From: Sphingomonadales bacterium | Lineage (GTDB): Bacteria; Pseudomonadota; Alphaproteobacteria; Sphingomonadales; Sphingomonadaceae | Assembly (NCBI GenBank): GCA_028868335.1 | Contig: JAGWUU010000087.1 | Span: 1-10,932, forward strand | Direction of reading: 5' to 3' | DNA length: 10,932 bases | In this document: positions 1 to 4,667 of the stretch, in pieces | Layout of the letters: every line of letters begins with the position of its first letter | Position numbering within the stretch: position 1 is the stretch's first letter | Made by a program: the position numbers and the translations under genes | The notes under the pieces: generated by a model | Databases searched by the model: none | What the model was told of the DNA's origin: nothing | The model's input: only the letters and a program-made list of their open reading frames with translations

Positions 1-82
1 AATAGCGCACGCGCACGAGATCGAAGCCCAGGGCCTTGGCCTCGGGCTCGACAACCTCGGTAATGCGCGCGATGTCTGCCAT
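1..82 (-). CDS. rimP: Ribosome maturation factor RimP, N-terminal fragment
   Basis: Only the first 27 codons are inside the window; the gene runs off the left edge. The minus-strand reading starts ATG at 82 and gives MADIARITEVVEPEAKALGF followed by DLVRVRY. This is the typical RimP beginning: an N-terminal helix ending in a glutamate-rich 'EPEAKALGFDLV' segment, where the alphaproteobacterial family has a very similar string. RimP is a cytoplasmic assembly factor for the 30S ribosomal subunit. A Shine-Dalgarno GGAG lies about 5 bases upstream of the ATG. In this bacterial class rimP usually heads a rimP-nusA-infB operon; that part would lie outside the window and cannot be seen. The call rests on a short fragment, but the match is distinctive. 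Confidence 0.8.
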   Translation of the reverse strand, partial: MADIARITEVVEPEAKALGFDLVRVRY

Positions 83-116
83 TCAAACTCCTATGGCCCG
101 GCAATGTGACAATGGC

Positions 117-148
117 GTTTGGTGCCGGCCCCGTTTGGCGCCAGCCCC
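117..148. repeat. Two-copy 16-bp tandem direct repeat
   Basis: Bases 117-132 and 133-148 are adjacent copies of GTTTGGyGCCrGCCCC and differ at only two positions (t123/c139 and g127/a143). The pair is bracketed by two copies of GTSACAATG (106-114 and 157-165), and TGTGAC (105-110) is the inverted complement of GTCACA (157-162). The position in the rimP leader/promoter region suggests a regulatory or structural role, but none is established. Confidence 0.6.
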
Positions 149-179
149 TTCGTTGCGTCACAATGTCGGGATTGAGGCG

Positions 180-208
180 CAGATAGGCGCGCCGCGTTCG
201 AATTGCAA
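180..208 (-). promoter_or_regulatory. Weak candidate sigma70-type promoter for rimP
   Basis: On the minus strand TTGCAA (208 to 203) and TATCTG (185 to 180) are separated by 17 bases. They match the -35 and -10 consensus at four and three positions. The predicted start, near 173, would give a leader of about 90 bases ahead of rimP. Such matches arise easily by chance, so this is a candidate only. Confidence 0.2.
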
Positions 209-225
209 GCAGTTCGGCGCCGTGA

Positions 226-254
226 TTGTAAAACGCCTGCAAATCCCCTATATG
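226..254 (+). promoter_or_regulatory. Candidate sigma70-type promoter for the cold-shock operon
   Basis: TTGTAA (226-231) and TATATG (249-254) are spaced by 17 bases, with four of six matches to each consensus hexamer, in an otherwise GC-rich region. A start near 261 would leave about 124 untranslated bases before the cold-shock ATG at 385. A long leader is characteristic of csp mRNAs, which makes the placement attractive, but it is inferred from two hexamers only. Confidence 0.4.
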
Positions 255-384
255 GTCTTTCGCTAACGTCGCCTGCGACGGAACTTTCTGGCCCGCACGG
301 TCTCCTCGTTCCCTTTCACGCTTCATCGCTCTCGCAGTCATCTTGCTGCGGGACAACAACGTGTTTCGTGAAAGGAATCTGGAC

Positions 385-591
385 ATGCCGATCGGCACCG
401 TAAAGTTTTTCAATGCCGCCAAGGGTTATGGCTTCATCGCGCCTGAAGAGGGCGGCGACGATGCCTTCGTCCACATCAGCGCGGTCGAACGCGCCGGGAT
501 GGCGACGCTCGATAAGGACCAGCGCGTCAAGTACGAGCTTGAGACCGACCGTCGGGGCAAGGCCTCGGCGGTGAATCTCGAATCGGCCTGA
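385..591 (+). CDS. Cold-shock domain protein (CspA family)
   Basis: This 68-residue protein is a single OB-fold cold-shock domain, close to the usual 65-70 residues. Cold-shock proteins bind single-stranded RNA and DNA in the cytoplasm and melt RNA structure. Both nucleic-acid motifs are present: RNP1 as KGYGFI (residues 13-18) and RNP2 as AFVHIS (27-32). They follow the standard MPIGTVKFFN beginning; alanine replaces the tryptophan found at about position 11 in E. coli CspA. The ATG at 385 is preceded by AAAGGA at 371-376. An in-frame TTG at 343 is rejected because it would add an extension not seen in the family. The next gene starts 4 bases after the stop, so the two are almost surely co-transcribed. 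Which of the several csp paralogues this is cannot be decided. Confidence 0.95.
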   Translation: MPIGTVKFFNAAKGYGFIAPEEGGDDAFVHISAVERAGMATLDKDQRVKYELETDRRGKASAVNLESA

Positions 592-595
592 CGCG

Positions 596-859
596 GTGGC
601 CAAAGAGGATCTCCTGACCCTTGATGGCCAGATCGACGAAATTCTCCCCGACGGGCGTTTCGGCGTCATACTGGAGAACCAGCACCGGATCATCGCCTAC
701 ACAGCGGGCAAGATGCGCAAGTTTCGCATCCGCTCGGTGGTAGGCGACCGGGTTCGCGTCGAAATGACACCCTATGATCTTAGCAAGGGCCGTATTGTCT
801 TTCGCGACAAGGGCCCTGGCGGAGCTCCGAGCGGGCCACGCAGGGGCGCGCGGCGTTAG
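596..859 (+). CDS. infA: Translation initiation factor IF-1 (extended paralogue)
   Basis: IF-1 binds the A site of the 30S subunit and assists IF-2 and IF-3 during initiation. The 87-residue product begins MAKED and contains the family hallmarks GKMRKFRIR (residues 38-46) and TPYDLSKGRIVFR (57-69), spanning the whole S1/OB fold. Ordinary IF-1 is about 72 residues; this one carries an extra basic, glycine- and proline-rich tail of about 17 residues (GPGGAPSGPRRGARR). The start is GTG at 596, 4 bases after the csp stop, with no convincing Shine-Dalgarno, so translation is probably coupled to the cold-shock gene. Such csp-linked copies are often second IF-1 paralogues in these bacteria, with the main infA elsewhere; that cannot be checked here. 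Family assignment is firm. Confidence 0.9.
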   Translation: MAKEDLLTLDGQIDEILPDGRFGVILENQHRIIAYTAGKMRKFRIRSVVGDRVRVEMTPYDLSKGRIVFRDKGPGGAPSGPRRGARR

Positions 860-911
860 CGCGTTTCAACACCAGACCACCATGGCCCGAACCGGGCCAT
901 GCAGGACACCA

Positions 912-1079
912 ATGATACTGAAGAAAATTACCGCTGCGGCCCGGATGGCCGCACCCTGGCAGGGCAAAGCCCAGCCAAACGTCTATCCGGCCCGATGCCA
1001 GCCACTGCCGAACGGAAACGCCATGGGCGTCCTGTCCCGCAGCGAACTCCAGCAAATCGTGGCCGACCTGCTCGGCTAA
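912..1079 (+). CDS. Small protein of unknown function (55 aa)
   Basis: I do not recognise a named family. The 55-residue reading frame starts ATG at 912 with AGGA at 903-906, spaced 5 bases. It reads MILKKITAAARMAAPWQGKA, then a proline- and asparagine-containing linker, then the C-terminal block NAMGVLSRSELQQIVADLLG. That last block is amphipathic and helix-like and looks like the conserved part. There is no transmembrane segment or signal peptide. The gene sits 52 bases after infA and 34 bases before another small gene on the same strand, consistent with one cold-shock operon. An upstream in-frame start at 774 would overlap infA heavily and lacks support. The good ribosome site and tight spacing argue that it is real. 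Confidence 0.55.
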   Translation: MILKKITAAARMAAPWQGKAQPNVYPARCQPLPNGNAMGVLSRSELQQIVADLLG

Positions 1080-1113
1080 ACCTGCCGAGACCCTCGAACC
1101 CAAGGCTTCTATC

Positions 1114-1317
1114 ATGGCGCAATCGGCAAGCTACTACCTGCAACAGGCAGAAATCTGTGGCCGCGATGCCGCAGCAACAAGCCTTCATAACCAACGCGCC
1201 ACGCTCCTGCGATCGCAGGCGGCGTGGCTCGATCTGGCCGCGCGTGAGATCAAGATCCAGGCCGCCCGCGCCGATCGGAAAGCCGGCCCCGCCAAGGAGA
1301 CAACCGTTGCCCGATGA
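1114..1317 (+). CDS. Small helical protein of unknown function (67 aa)
   Basis: The 67-residue product starts MAQSASYYLQQAEICGRDAA and continues with an alanine-, arginine- and glutamine-rich sequence lacking membrane segments. The pattern YYLQQAE...RDA..TSL.NQRATLLRSQAAWLDLA predicts two amphipathic helices. It resembles small sphingomonad hypothetical proteins of the type 'YYrrQAe..R.eA..aTL.NvReR.lRaeaAW..mA', recalled from memory and not verified. Function is unknown. AAGG at 1102-1105 precedes the ATG by 8 bases. It overlaps the next gene by 11 bases in another frame, which suggests translational coupling, and lies in the csp-infA transcription unit. Confidence 0.65.
   Translation: MAQSASYYLQQAEICGRDAAATSLHNQRATLLRSQAAWLDLAAREIKIQAARADRKAGPAKETTVAR
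1294..1309 (+). promoter_or_regulatory. Strong ribosome binding site that fixes a TTG start
   Basis: AAGGAGA at 1294-1300 is a near-perfect anti-16S match, and the TTG at 1307-1309 stands 6 bases after it. This is the best Shine-Dalgarno in the left part of the window. It lies inside the 3' end of the preceding gene, which explains the 11-base overlap of the two genes. Confidence 0.65.
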
Positions 1318-1516
1318 AGCCACGCGCCCCTTCCTGATCAACCAGGATGCCGACGGAAACTATCGCCTGACGGTGCGTGATGTGCGGTACAACAGCCAGG
1401 GCTATCCGATCGTGACTGGCGTGCTGCAGTCGGAATGCTTTGTTTCGGCCAATGCTGCAAAGGCCTGGGCGCGGGATAACTTCAACGCCCGATCCGGGCA
1501 ATACGCGGTAAAATAG
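1307..1516 (+). CDS. Small protein of unknown function (69 aa, TTG start)
   Basis: The 69-residue frame ends with a stop at 1516, two bases from the convergent PilZ gene. I place the start at TTG 1307 because a strong Shine-Dalgarno AAGGAGA (1294-1300) lies exactly 6 bases upstream and the downstream protein has a coherent, charged, beta-rich composition. An ATG at 1314 is out of frame and no in-frame ATG exists nearby. The reading frame upstream of 1307 overlaps neighbouring genes and is arginine- and proline-rich nonsense. The product reads PDEATRPFLINQDADGNYRL, then a segment with GYPIVTGVLQSECFVSANAAKAWARDNF. No known motif, membrane segment or signal peptide is visible and I do not recognise the family. 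It is the last gene of the csp-infA cluster. Confidence 0.65.
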   Translation: MPDEATRPFLINQDADGNYRLTVRDVRYNSQGYPIVTGVLQSECFVSANAAKAWARDNFNARSGQYAVK

Positions 1517-1518
1517 GA

Positions 1519-2031
1519 TCAGGCCGAACCAGGCTCGACAAATGCAAGACCAATGAAACCGCCGCTGCGCCATCGCAGTTCTGCGGGATGGAGCGTTCCG
1601 TCCTCAAGCTCGACGATCAACTGGTGGCTGCTGAACACTTCGTCGATCGTCGCGCCCTTCACGCCGCCCTCGGAAATGTCCTCGATTGCGAAGGCCCGCG
1701 GGGCTCCGTCTATATGAAGCGTCACGACACGGCCGCTCGCCGGTTCGCGTGGATGCTTGCGCCGTTCGCGCCAGGGCTTGCCGCCCTTGACCAGATGCAG
1801 CGCCACCGGCTTGTGCCCGACCGGGTCGAGCCCCATCTGCACCGCCTCGGCGAGCGGAAGGGCCGTGCCGCAACGCCCGCATTCCGCGGTGATCCGTCCG
1901 ACATGCCAATTGACACCGCCGCAACCGGGGCAATGGTTTACCGCATCGGAGTGATACAGCACCTGATAGCCGCGCGCCGAGGGCCGGGACACGGTCCGCC
2001 GCGCGCCGGTAAAGGTCGCGCGGGCGTTCAA
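1519..2031 (-). CDS. Zinc-ribbon plus PilZ-domain protein
   Basis: This 170-residue protein has two parts. Residues 34-54 carry a zinc-ribbon-like pair of CxxC knuckles, CPGC (34-37) and CGRC (51-54). Residues about 88-168 form a PilZ domain with both signature elements for cyclic-di-GMP: RKHPR (91-95, the RxxxR motif) and DISEGG (118-123, the D/NxSxxG motif). A cytoplasmic c-di-GMP effector is therefore likely; the output is unknown. The start is a TTG at 2031 with only a weak GGA upstream; an in-frame TAA a little further upstream limits the frame and no ATG is available. It lies between a cold-shock cluster and pspF, on the same strand as pspF but 95 bases downstream of it, so co-transcription with pspF is possible. 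Confidence 0.88.
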   Translation of the reverse strand: MNARATFTGARRTVSRPSARGYQVLYHSDAVNHCPGCGGVNWHVGRITAECGRCGTALPLAEAVQMGLDPVGHKPVALHLVKGGKPWRERRKHPREPASGRVVTLHIDGAPRAFAIEDISEGGVKGATIDEVFSSHQLIVELEDGTLHPAELRWRSGGFIGLAFVEPGSA

Positions 2032-2099
2032 GGCAAGATGTCCGTGGCAGACTTGTCCATGCAGACCGGATTACAGTGATCGGGTTGCCAATCGCTTAA

Positions 2100-2124
2100 C
2101 CTGAAAATTACCCTGAAAATTCAG
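2100..2124. repeat. Short tandem CCTGAAAATT repeat after pspF
   Basis: CCTGAAAATT occurs at 2100-2109 and 2112-2121, a period of 12 bases, and the right copy lies inside the palindrome CTGAA-AA-TTCAG (2113-2124). It falls between the pspF stop and the PilZ start. The loop is too short for a convincing hairpin terminator. It may be part of the PilZ promoter region or simply an AT-rich spacer. Confidence 0.4.
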
Positions 2125-2126
2125 CC

Positions 2127-3161
2127 TCACCCCGCGGCCTTGTCTCCAAGGCCATGCTTCTTCATGCAGTGGCGAAGCTGGTCATAGGTCAGGCCCAGCG
2201 CCCTCGCAGTCTGCCGCTGGTTGTAGCGGTTGCGGCTCAGATGGTGTTCCACGATCGCCTTCTCGTGGGCGTCAACCGCGCCGCGCAGGTCAGCGACGAT
2301 GTCGAAATCGAGCCTGGCGGCTGGCTGAATCACCGGTGAAGCGGCGGGGCCGAATTCGCTGATCCGCACTGGACCGGCAGCCGGCTTCCACGGACTTTCG
2401 AACGGATCGAACTGGATGTGGCCGATCGGATCGTCCCACGAATCCCAGCGATAGACCGCACGCTCGACCACGTTGCGCAACTCGCGGACGTTTCCCGGCC
2501 AAGGGTAATCGACCAAGGCGCGCATCGCCACCTCCGAGAAACCGGGCCACTGCTCCCAGTGCAGCTCCGTCGCCATGCGCCGTCCGAAGTACTCGGCCAA
2601 CACCTCAATATCGCCCTCGCGCACGCGGAGCGGCGGCAGGGTGATCACCTCGAAGCTCAAGCGGTCGAGCAGATCGGCGCGGAACCGCCCTTCCTCGGCC
2701 AGGCGCGGCAGGTCCTCGTTGGTCGCCGCGACGATGCGGACGTCAACCCGGATCGGACGCGAGGAACCGATCCGCGTCACCTCGCCATACTCGACCGCGC
2801 GCAGCAGCCGTTCCTGCGCCCCCATCGACAGCGTCGCCAGTTCGTCGAGAAAAAGCGTGCCTTTGTCGGCTTCCTCGAAACGCCCGGCCCGCGCTCTGGT
2901 AGCGCCGGTGAAGGCCCCCTGCTCATGACCGAACAATTCCGCCTCGATCAGTGTTTCCGGCAACGCCGCGCAGTTCATGGTGACGAGCGGTTCGTCCCAG
3001 CGCGTGGACAGACGGTGGAGGCGTTCGGCGACCAGTTCCTTGCCCGTCCCGCGCTCGCCGATCACCAGCACCGGGCGGCGCATCGGCGCGGCGCGGCTGG
3101 TGCGATCGACCGCATCGAGGAAAGCCTCGGACTGGCCGATGAACTGAATGTCCCGATCCAT
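2127..3161 (-). CDS. pspF: Phage-shock operon activator PspF (sigma54 AAA+ ATPase)
   Basis: PspF is a cytoplasmic bacterial enhancer-binding protein that hydrolyses ATP to open sigma54 promoters of psp genes. The 344-residue product (E. coli about 325) begins directly with the AAA+ domain and has no receiver domain, as in known PspF. Visible are Walker A GERGTGKE (35-42), the sigma54-contacting GAFTGA loop (82-87), Walker B TLFLDE with Asp106-Glu107, FRADLLDRLSFEV around sensor I/arginine-finger positions, WPGNVREL, and a C-terminal Fis-type helix-turn-helix with YNQRQTARALGLTYDQLR. Trp55 in STRWDE corresponds to the E. coli Trp56 used by PspA for inhibition. I chose ATG 3161, since the frame continues 68 codons further but that part crosses the sigma54 promoter and reads as non-family sequence. 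No strong Shine-Dalgarno is visible. It is divergent from its target operon. Confidence 0.95.
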   Translation of the reverse strand: MDRDIQFIGQSEAFLDAVDRTSRAAPMRRPVLVIGERGTGKELVAERLHRLSTRWDEPLVTMNCAALPETLIEAELFGHEQGAFTGATRARAGRFEEADKGTLFLDELATLSMGAQERLLRAVEYGEVTRIGSSRPIRVDVRIVAATNEDLPRLAEEGRFRADLLDRLSFEVITLPPLRVREGDIEVLAEYFGRRMATELHWEQWPGFSEVAMRALVDYPWPGNVRELRNVVERAVYRWDSWDDPIGHIQFDPFESPWKPAAGPVRISEFGPAASPVIQPAARLDFDIVADLRGAVDAHEKAIVEHHLSRNRYNQRQTARALGLTYDQLRHCMKKHGLGDKAAG

Positions 3162-3167
3162 ACCCAA

Positions 3168-3197
3168 TATATAGCGAAAATTCCCAACTTCCCGCAA
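3168..3197 (-). promoter_or_regulatory. Candidate pspF promoter, possibly giving a leaderless mRNA
   Basis: On the minus strand TTGCGG (3197 to 3192) and TATATA (3173 to 3168) are 18 bases apart. The usual distance from the -10 box puts transcription start at 3161, the A of the pspF ATG. This would explain the missing Shine-Dalgarno. The -35 match is only partial. A GCGAAAATTCC element (3174-3184) lies in the spacer, so PspF binding here could repress its own gene, as known in E. coli. Confidence 0.35.
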
Positions 3198-3246
3198 TGG
3201 GCGCCGCATGCTGTTCGTCGAATTGTTGCGAAAGGCGCGAAAATCC
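3174..3246. promoter_or_regulatory. Candidate PspF upstream activating sites
   Basis: The region about 40-115 bases before the predicted psp transcript start holds three GCGAAA copies (3174, 3228, 3237). Two belong to the longer near-repeat GCGAAAATTCC (3174-3184) / GCGAAAATCC (3237-3246). It also holds the small palindrome TTCGTCGAA (3214-3222). E. coli PspF binds two sites at about this distance from the sigma54 promoter. Location fits well; which bases PspF reads is not known here. Confidence 0.35.
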
Positions 3247-3261
3247 GTCGCTCCCGCAAAC

Positions 3262-3277
3262 TGGCACGCGGCTTGCT
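3262..3277 (+). promoter_or_regulatory. Sigma54 (-24/-12) promoter of the psp operon
   Basis: TGGCACG (3262-3268), four bases, TTGCT (3273-3277) matches the sigma54 consensus TGGCACG-N4-TTGC(A/T) at every specified base. The GG (3263-3264) and GC (3275-3276) are separated by the canonical 10 bases. The predicted transcript start is near 3288, 25 bases before the first operon ATG. The adjacent, divergent sigma54 activator gene pspF makes the assignment very strong. Confidence 0.93.
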
Positions 3278-3312
3278 GAATGGTGAACAAACCCCATTCC
3301 ACGAGGAACGCC

Positions 3313-3474
3313 ATGTTCACCAAATACCTCCCCGCCACCCGCTCCACGCTCGACAAGGCGATCATGATTTCGATCGCCGCGATGCTGGCGATGAACGCCT
3401 TCGTCCTGACCCAGCAGCATCAGACCGCCACGCTGGCCGCTGCTCCGGTCGCCGCCGCGACCGGCGAGGCTTGA
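3313..3474 (+). CDS. Small single-pass membrane protein leading the psp operon (53 aa)
   Basis: The first gene after the sigma54 promoter encodes 53 residues: MFTKYLPATRSTLDKAIM, a hydrophobic stretch from about residue 17 to 33 (IMISIAAMLAMNAFVLT), then QQHQ and an alanine-rich tail. It is predicted to be a single-pass inner-membrane protein with a basic N-terminus. GAGGAA at 3303-3308 is 4 bases before the ATG. A longer frame from 3280 is rejected because it would begin before the predicted transcript start. I do not recognise it as PspD, PspE or PspG, although its size and topology fit an accessory Psp membrane component. It ends 11 bases before the next possible start. Confidence 0.7.
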   Translation: MFTKYLPATRSTLDKAIMISIAAMLAMNAFVLTQQHQTATLAAAPVAAATGEA

Positions 3475-3485
3475 GGAGCGCTGCC

Positions 3486-3665
3486 ATGATCAACGAAACC
3501 CGCAGCCCTTTCGACAAGGACAACCCCCTTGGGCCGGAACGCGACCAGCCCCCCGCAGGCGAACCCCAGTCCCCTCGCCTCACCCGCGTTTCGGCCCAGA
3601 CCCGTATCGATGCAGAAGTTGACCGCCTGCGCCGTTCCCCGACCCCGACCCTTGGAGCACCCTTG
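3486..3665 (+). other. 60-codon in-frame upstream extension of pspA
   Basis: The pspA frame stays open for 60 codons upstream to an ATG at 3486. That ATG has a strong GAGGAG (3473-3478) 7 bases before it and lies 11 bases after the preceding stop. The encoded segment, MINETRSPFDKDNPLGPERD onwards to TPTLGAPL, is proline-rich and charged and has no membrane segment. By my count 42 of 59 codons after the ATG end in G or C, which is coding-like. PspA in other bacteria begins at MGIFSR, so the extension is unusual. It could make a longer PspA isoform, or be a small protein now joined to pspA. Confidence 0.5.
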
Positions 3666-4355
3666 ATGGGCATTTTCAGCCGCACCCGTGACATCATCGC
3701 CGCCAACTTCAACGACTTGCTCGACAAGGCTGACGACCCTTCGAAGATGATCCGCATGATCATCCTCGAGATGGAGGAAACCCTGGTCGAGGTGCGGGCA
3801 AGCGCCGCGCGGACCATTGCCGACCAGAAGGAAATGCACCGTCACACGGTCAAGCTGGACAAGCTCCAGGCCGACTGGGCTGACAAGGCCCAGCTCGCGC
3901 TCAGCAAGAACCGCGAGGATCTCGCCCGCGCCGCGCTGGTCGAGAAGAAGAAGGCAGCCGACATGGCCGACCAGCTCAAGACCGAGATCGCGGTGCTCGA
4001 CGATGCGCTGCGCGCCTATGAGATCGACATCGAGAAGCTCCAGACCCGCCTGCGCGAAGCGCGCAGCCGCCAGACAGCGATCGCAGCCCGGCTGGAAAGC
4101 GCCGAAAACCGCGTCAAGCTGCGCACCCTGCTCGCCAGCGAGCGGGTCGACGAGGCGATGGCCCGCTTCGACCAGCTCGAGCGCCGGGTCGACTACGCCG
4201 AGGGCCGCGCCGACGCGCTGGGCCTGGCCGATGGCACCAAGCAGCCCAGCCTCGCGGATGAGATCGCCGCTCTCGCCGGGCAGGACAAGATCGACGAAGA
4301 GCTTGAGGAAATGAAGCGCGCGATGGGCGCCGCGAACGGACAGAAGGAAGATTGA
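3666..4355 (+). CDS. pspA: Phage shock protein A (PspA/IM30 family)
   Basis: PspA restrains PspF in the resting cell and, under membrane stress, assembles on the inner membrane to preserve its integrity; it belongs to the ESCRT-III-like superfamily. The 229-residue canonical form (E. coli 222) starts MGIFSRTRDIIAANFNDLLD, the amphipathic membrane-binding helix. It continues as an almost unbroken coiled coil with signatures EMEETLVEVR (35-44), EDLARAAL and DEAMARF. The ATG at 3666 has GGAG at 3654-3657. The frame remains open upstream to 3486 with an even better ribosome site, described separately, so the true N-terminus is uncertain. pspB begins 3 bases after the stop. The family identity is beyond doubt; the start is the only open question. 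Confidence 0.95.
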   Translation: MGIFSRTRDIIAANFNDLLDKADDPSKMIRMIILEMEETLVEVRASAARTIADQKEMHRHTVKLDKLQADWADKAQLALSKNREDLARAALVEKKKAADMADQLKTEIAVLDDALRAYEIDIEKLQTRLREARSRQTAIAARLESAENRVKLRTLLASERVDEAMARFDQLERRVDYAEGRADALGLADGTKQPSLADEIAALAGQDKIDEELEEMKRAMGAANGQKED

Positions 4356-4358
4356 GCC

Positions 4359-4667
4359 GTGGAAGACATTCTGGTTCCCATCGTCGTCGTCCCGACGATC
4401 TTCATCGGCCTCCCGTGGATCATCCTGCACTACATCACCCGCTGGAAAACCGCCGCGACCCTGACCAACGACGACGAGGCCCTGCTCGAAGAACTGTATC
4501 AGCTCGCAAAGCGGCTGGACGACCGGATGGACACCGTCGAGCGCCTGGTTTCGGCCGATCATCCCGAATTCCAGCCGGCCCGTATCGGGCGGGATGACGA
4601 AGACGACACTGCCACGCTGCGCCAATTCGGTGCGCAACTTGAATCCAAGGGAAGGACCATCCGGTGA
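4359..4667 (+). CDS. pspB: Envelope stress membrane protein PspB
   Basis: PspB works with PspC in the inner membrane to relay envelope stress and release PspF from PspA. The 102-residue product is longer than E. coli PspB (74) by a C-terminal polar tail. A hydrophobic segment, residues 4-27, contains PWIILHY, equivalent to the LPIWLWLHY of E. coli. A cytoplasmic coiled coil follows at about 41-71, ending RLDDRMDTVERLVSADHPEF, matching the family RMRERIQALESILDAEHPNW pattern. The start is GTG 4359 with AAGGAAG at 4344-4350. The gene begins 3 bases after pspA and overlaps pspC by 4 (GTGA). Confidence is high from both sequence and position. Confidence 0.93.
   Translation: MEDILVPIVVVPTIFIGLPWIILHYITRWKTAATLTNDDEALLEELYQLAKRLDDRMDTVERLVSADHPEFQPARIGRDDEDDTATLRQFGAQLESKGRTIR

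Larger units (their letters stand above)
83..384. other. Divergent intergenic region between rimP and the cold-shock gene
   Basis: These 302 bases separate two genes that point away from each other, so they must hold both promoters and the cold-shock 5' leader. No reading frame here has a plausible start or a recognisable product. The region contains a 16-bp tandem repeat (117-148), flanking GTSACAATG copies, and one fair and one weak promoter-like hexamer pair, each listed separately. No tRNA or obvious terminator hairpin was seen. Confidence 0.6.

Noticed and set aside
36..403. Two short plus-strand frames in the rimP-csp intergenic region
   Set aside because: They overlap the rimP start or the csp gene, have no ribosome site and no coherent composition.
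774..911. Upstream start for the small gene at 912
   Set aside because: It would overlap infA extensively, whereas ATG 912 has AGGA at proper spacing.
2113..2124. Palindrome CTGAA-AA-TTCAG as a pspF terminator
   Set aside because: A two-base loop and weak AT stem without a U-run do not make a convincing intrinsic terminator.
3162..3365. A 68-codon N-terminal extension of pspF
   Set aside because: The extra segment crosses the sigma54 promoter and the divergent gene's start, and PspF proteins begin right at the AAA+ domain as they do from ATG 3161.
2418..3485. Long plus-strand frame antisense to pspF and continuous with pspA
   Set aside because: It lies opposite the well-supported pspF and before the sigma54 promoter; its sequence is arginine/proline/histidine-rich with no family resemblance. 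Only the part from 3486 on is considered.
3420..4637. A 405-codon minus-strand frame opposite pspA-pspB
   Set aside because: It is antisense to clearly recognised psp genes, typical of open frames opposite GC-rich coding DNA, and shows no protein motif.
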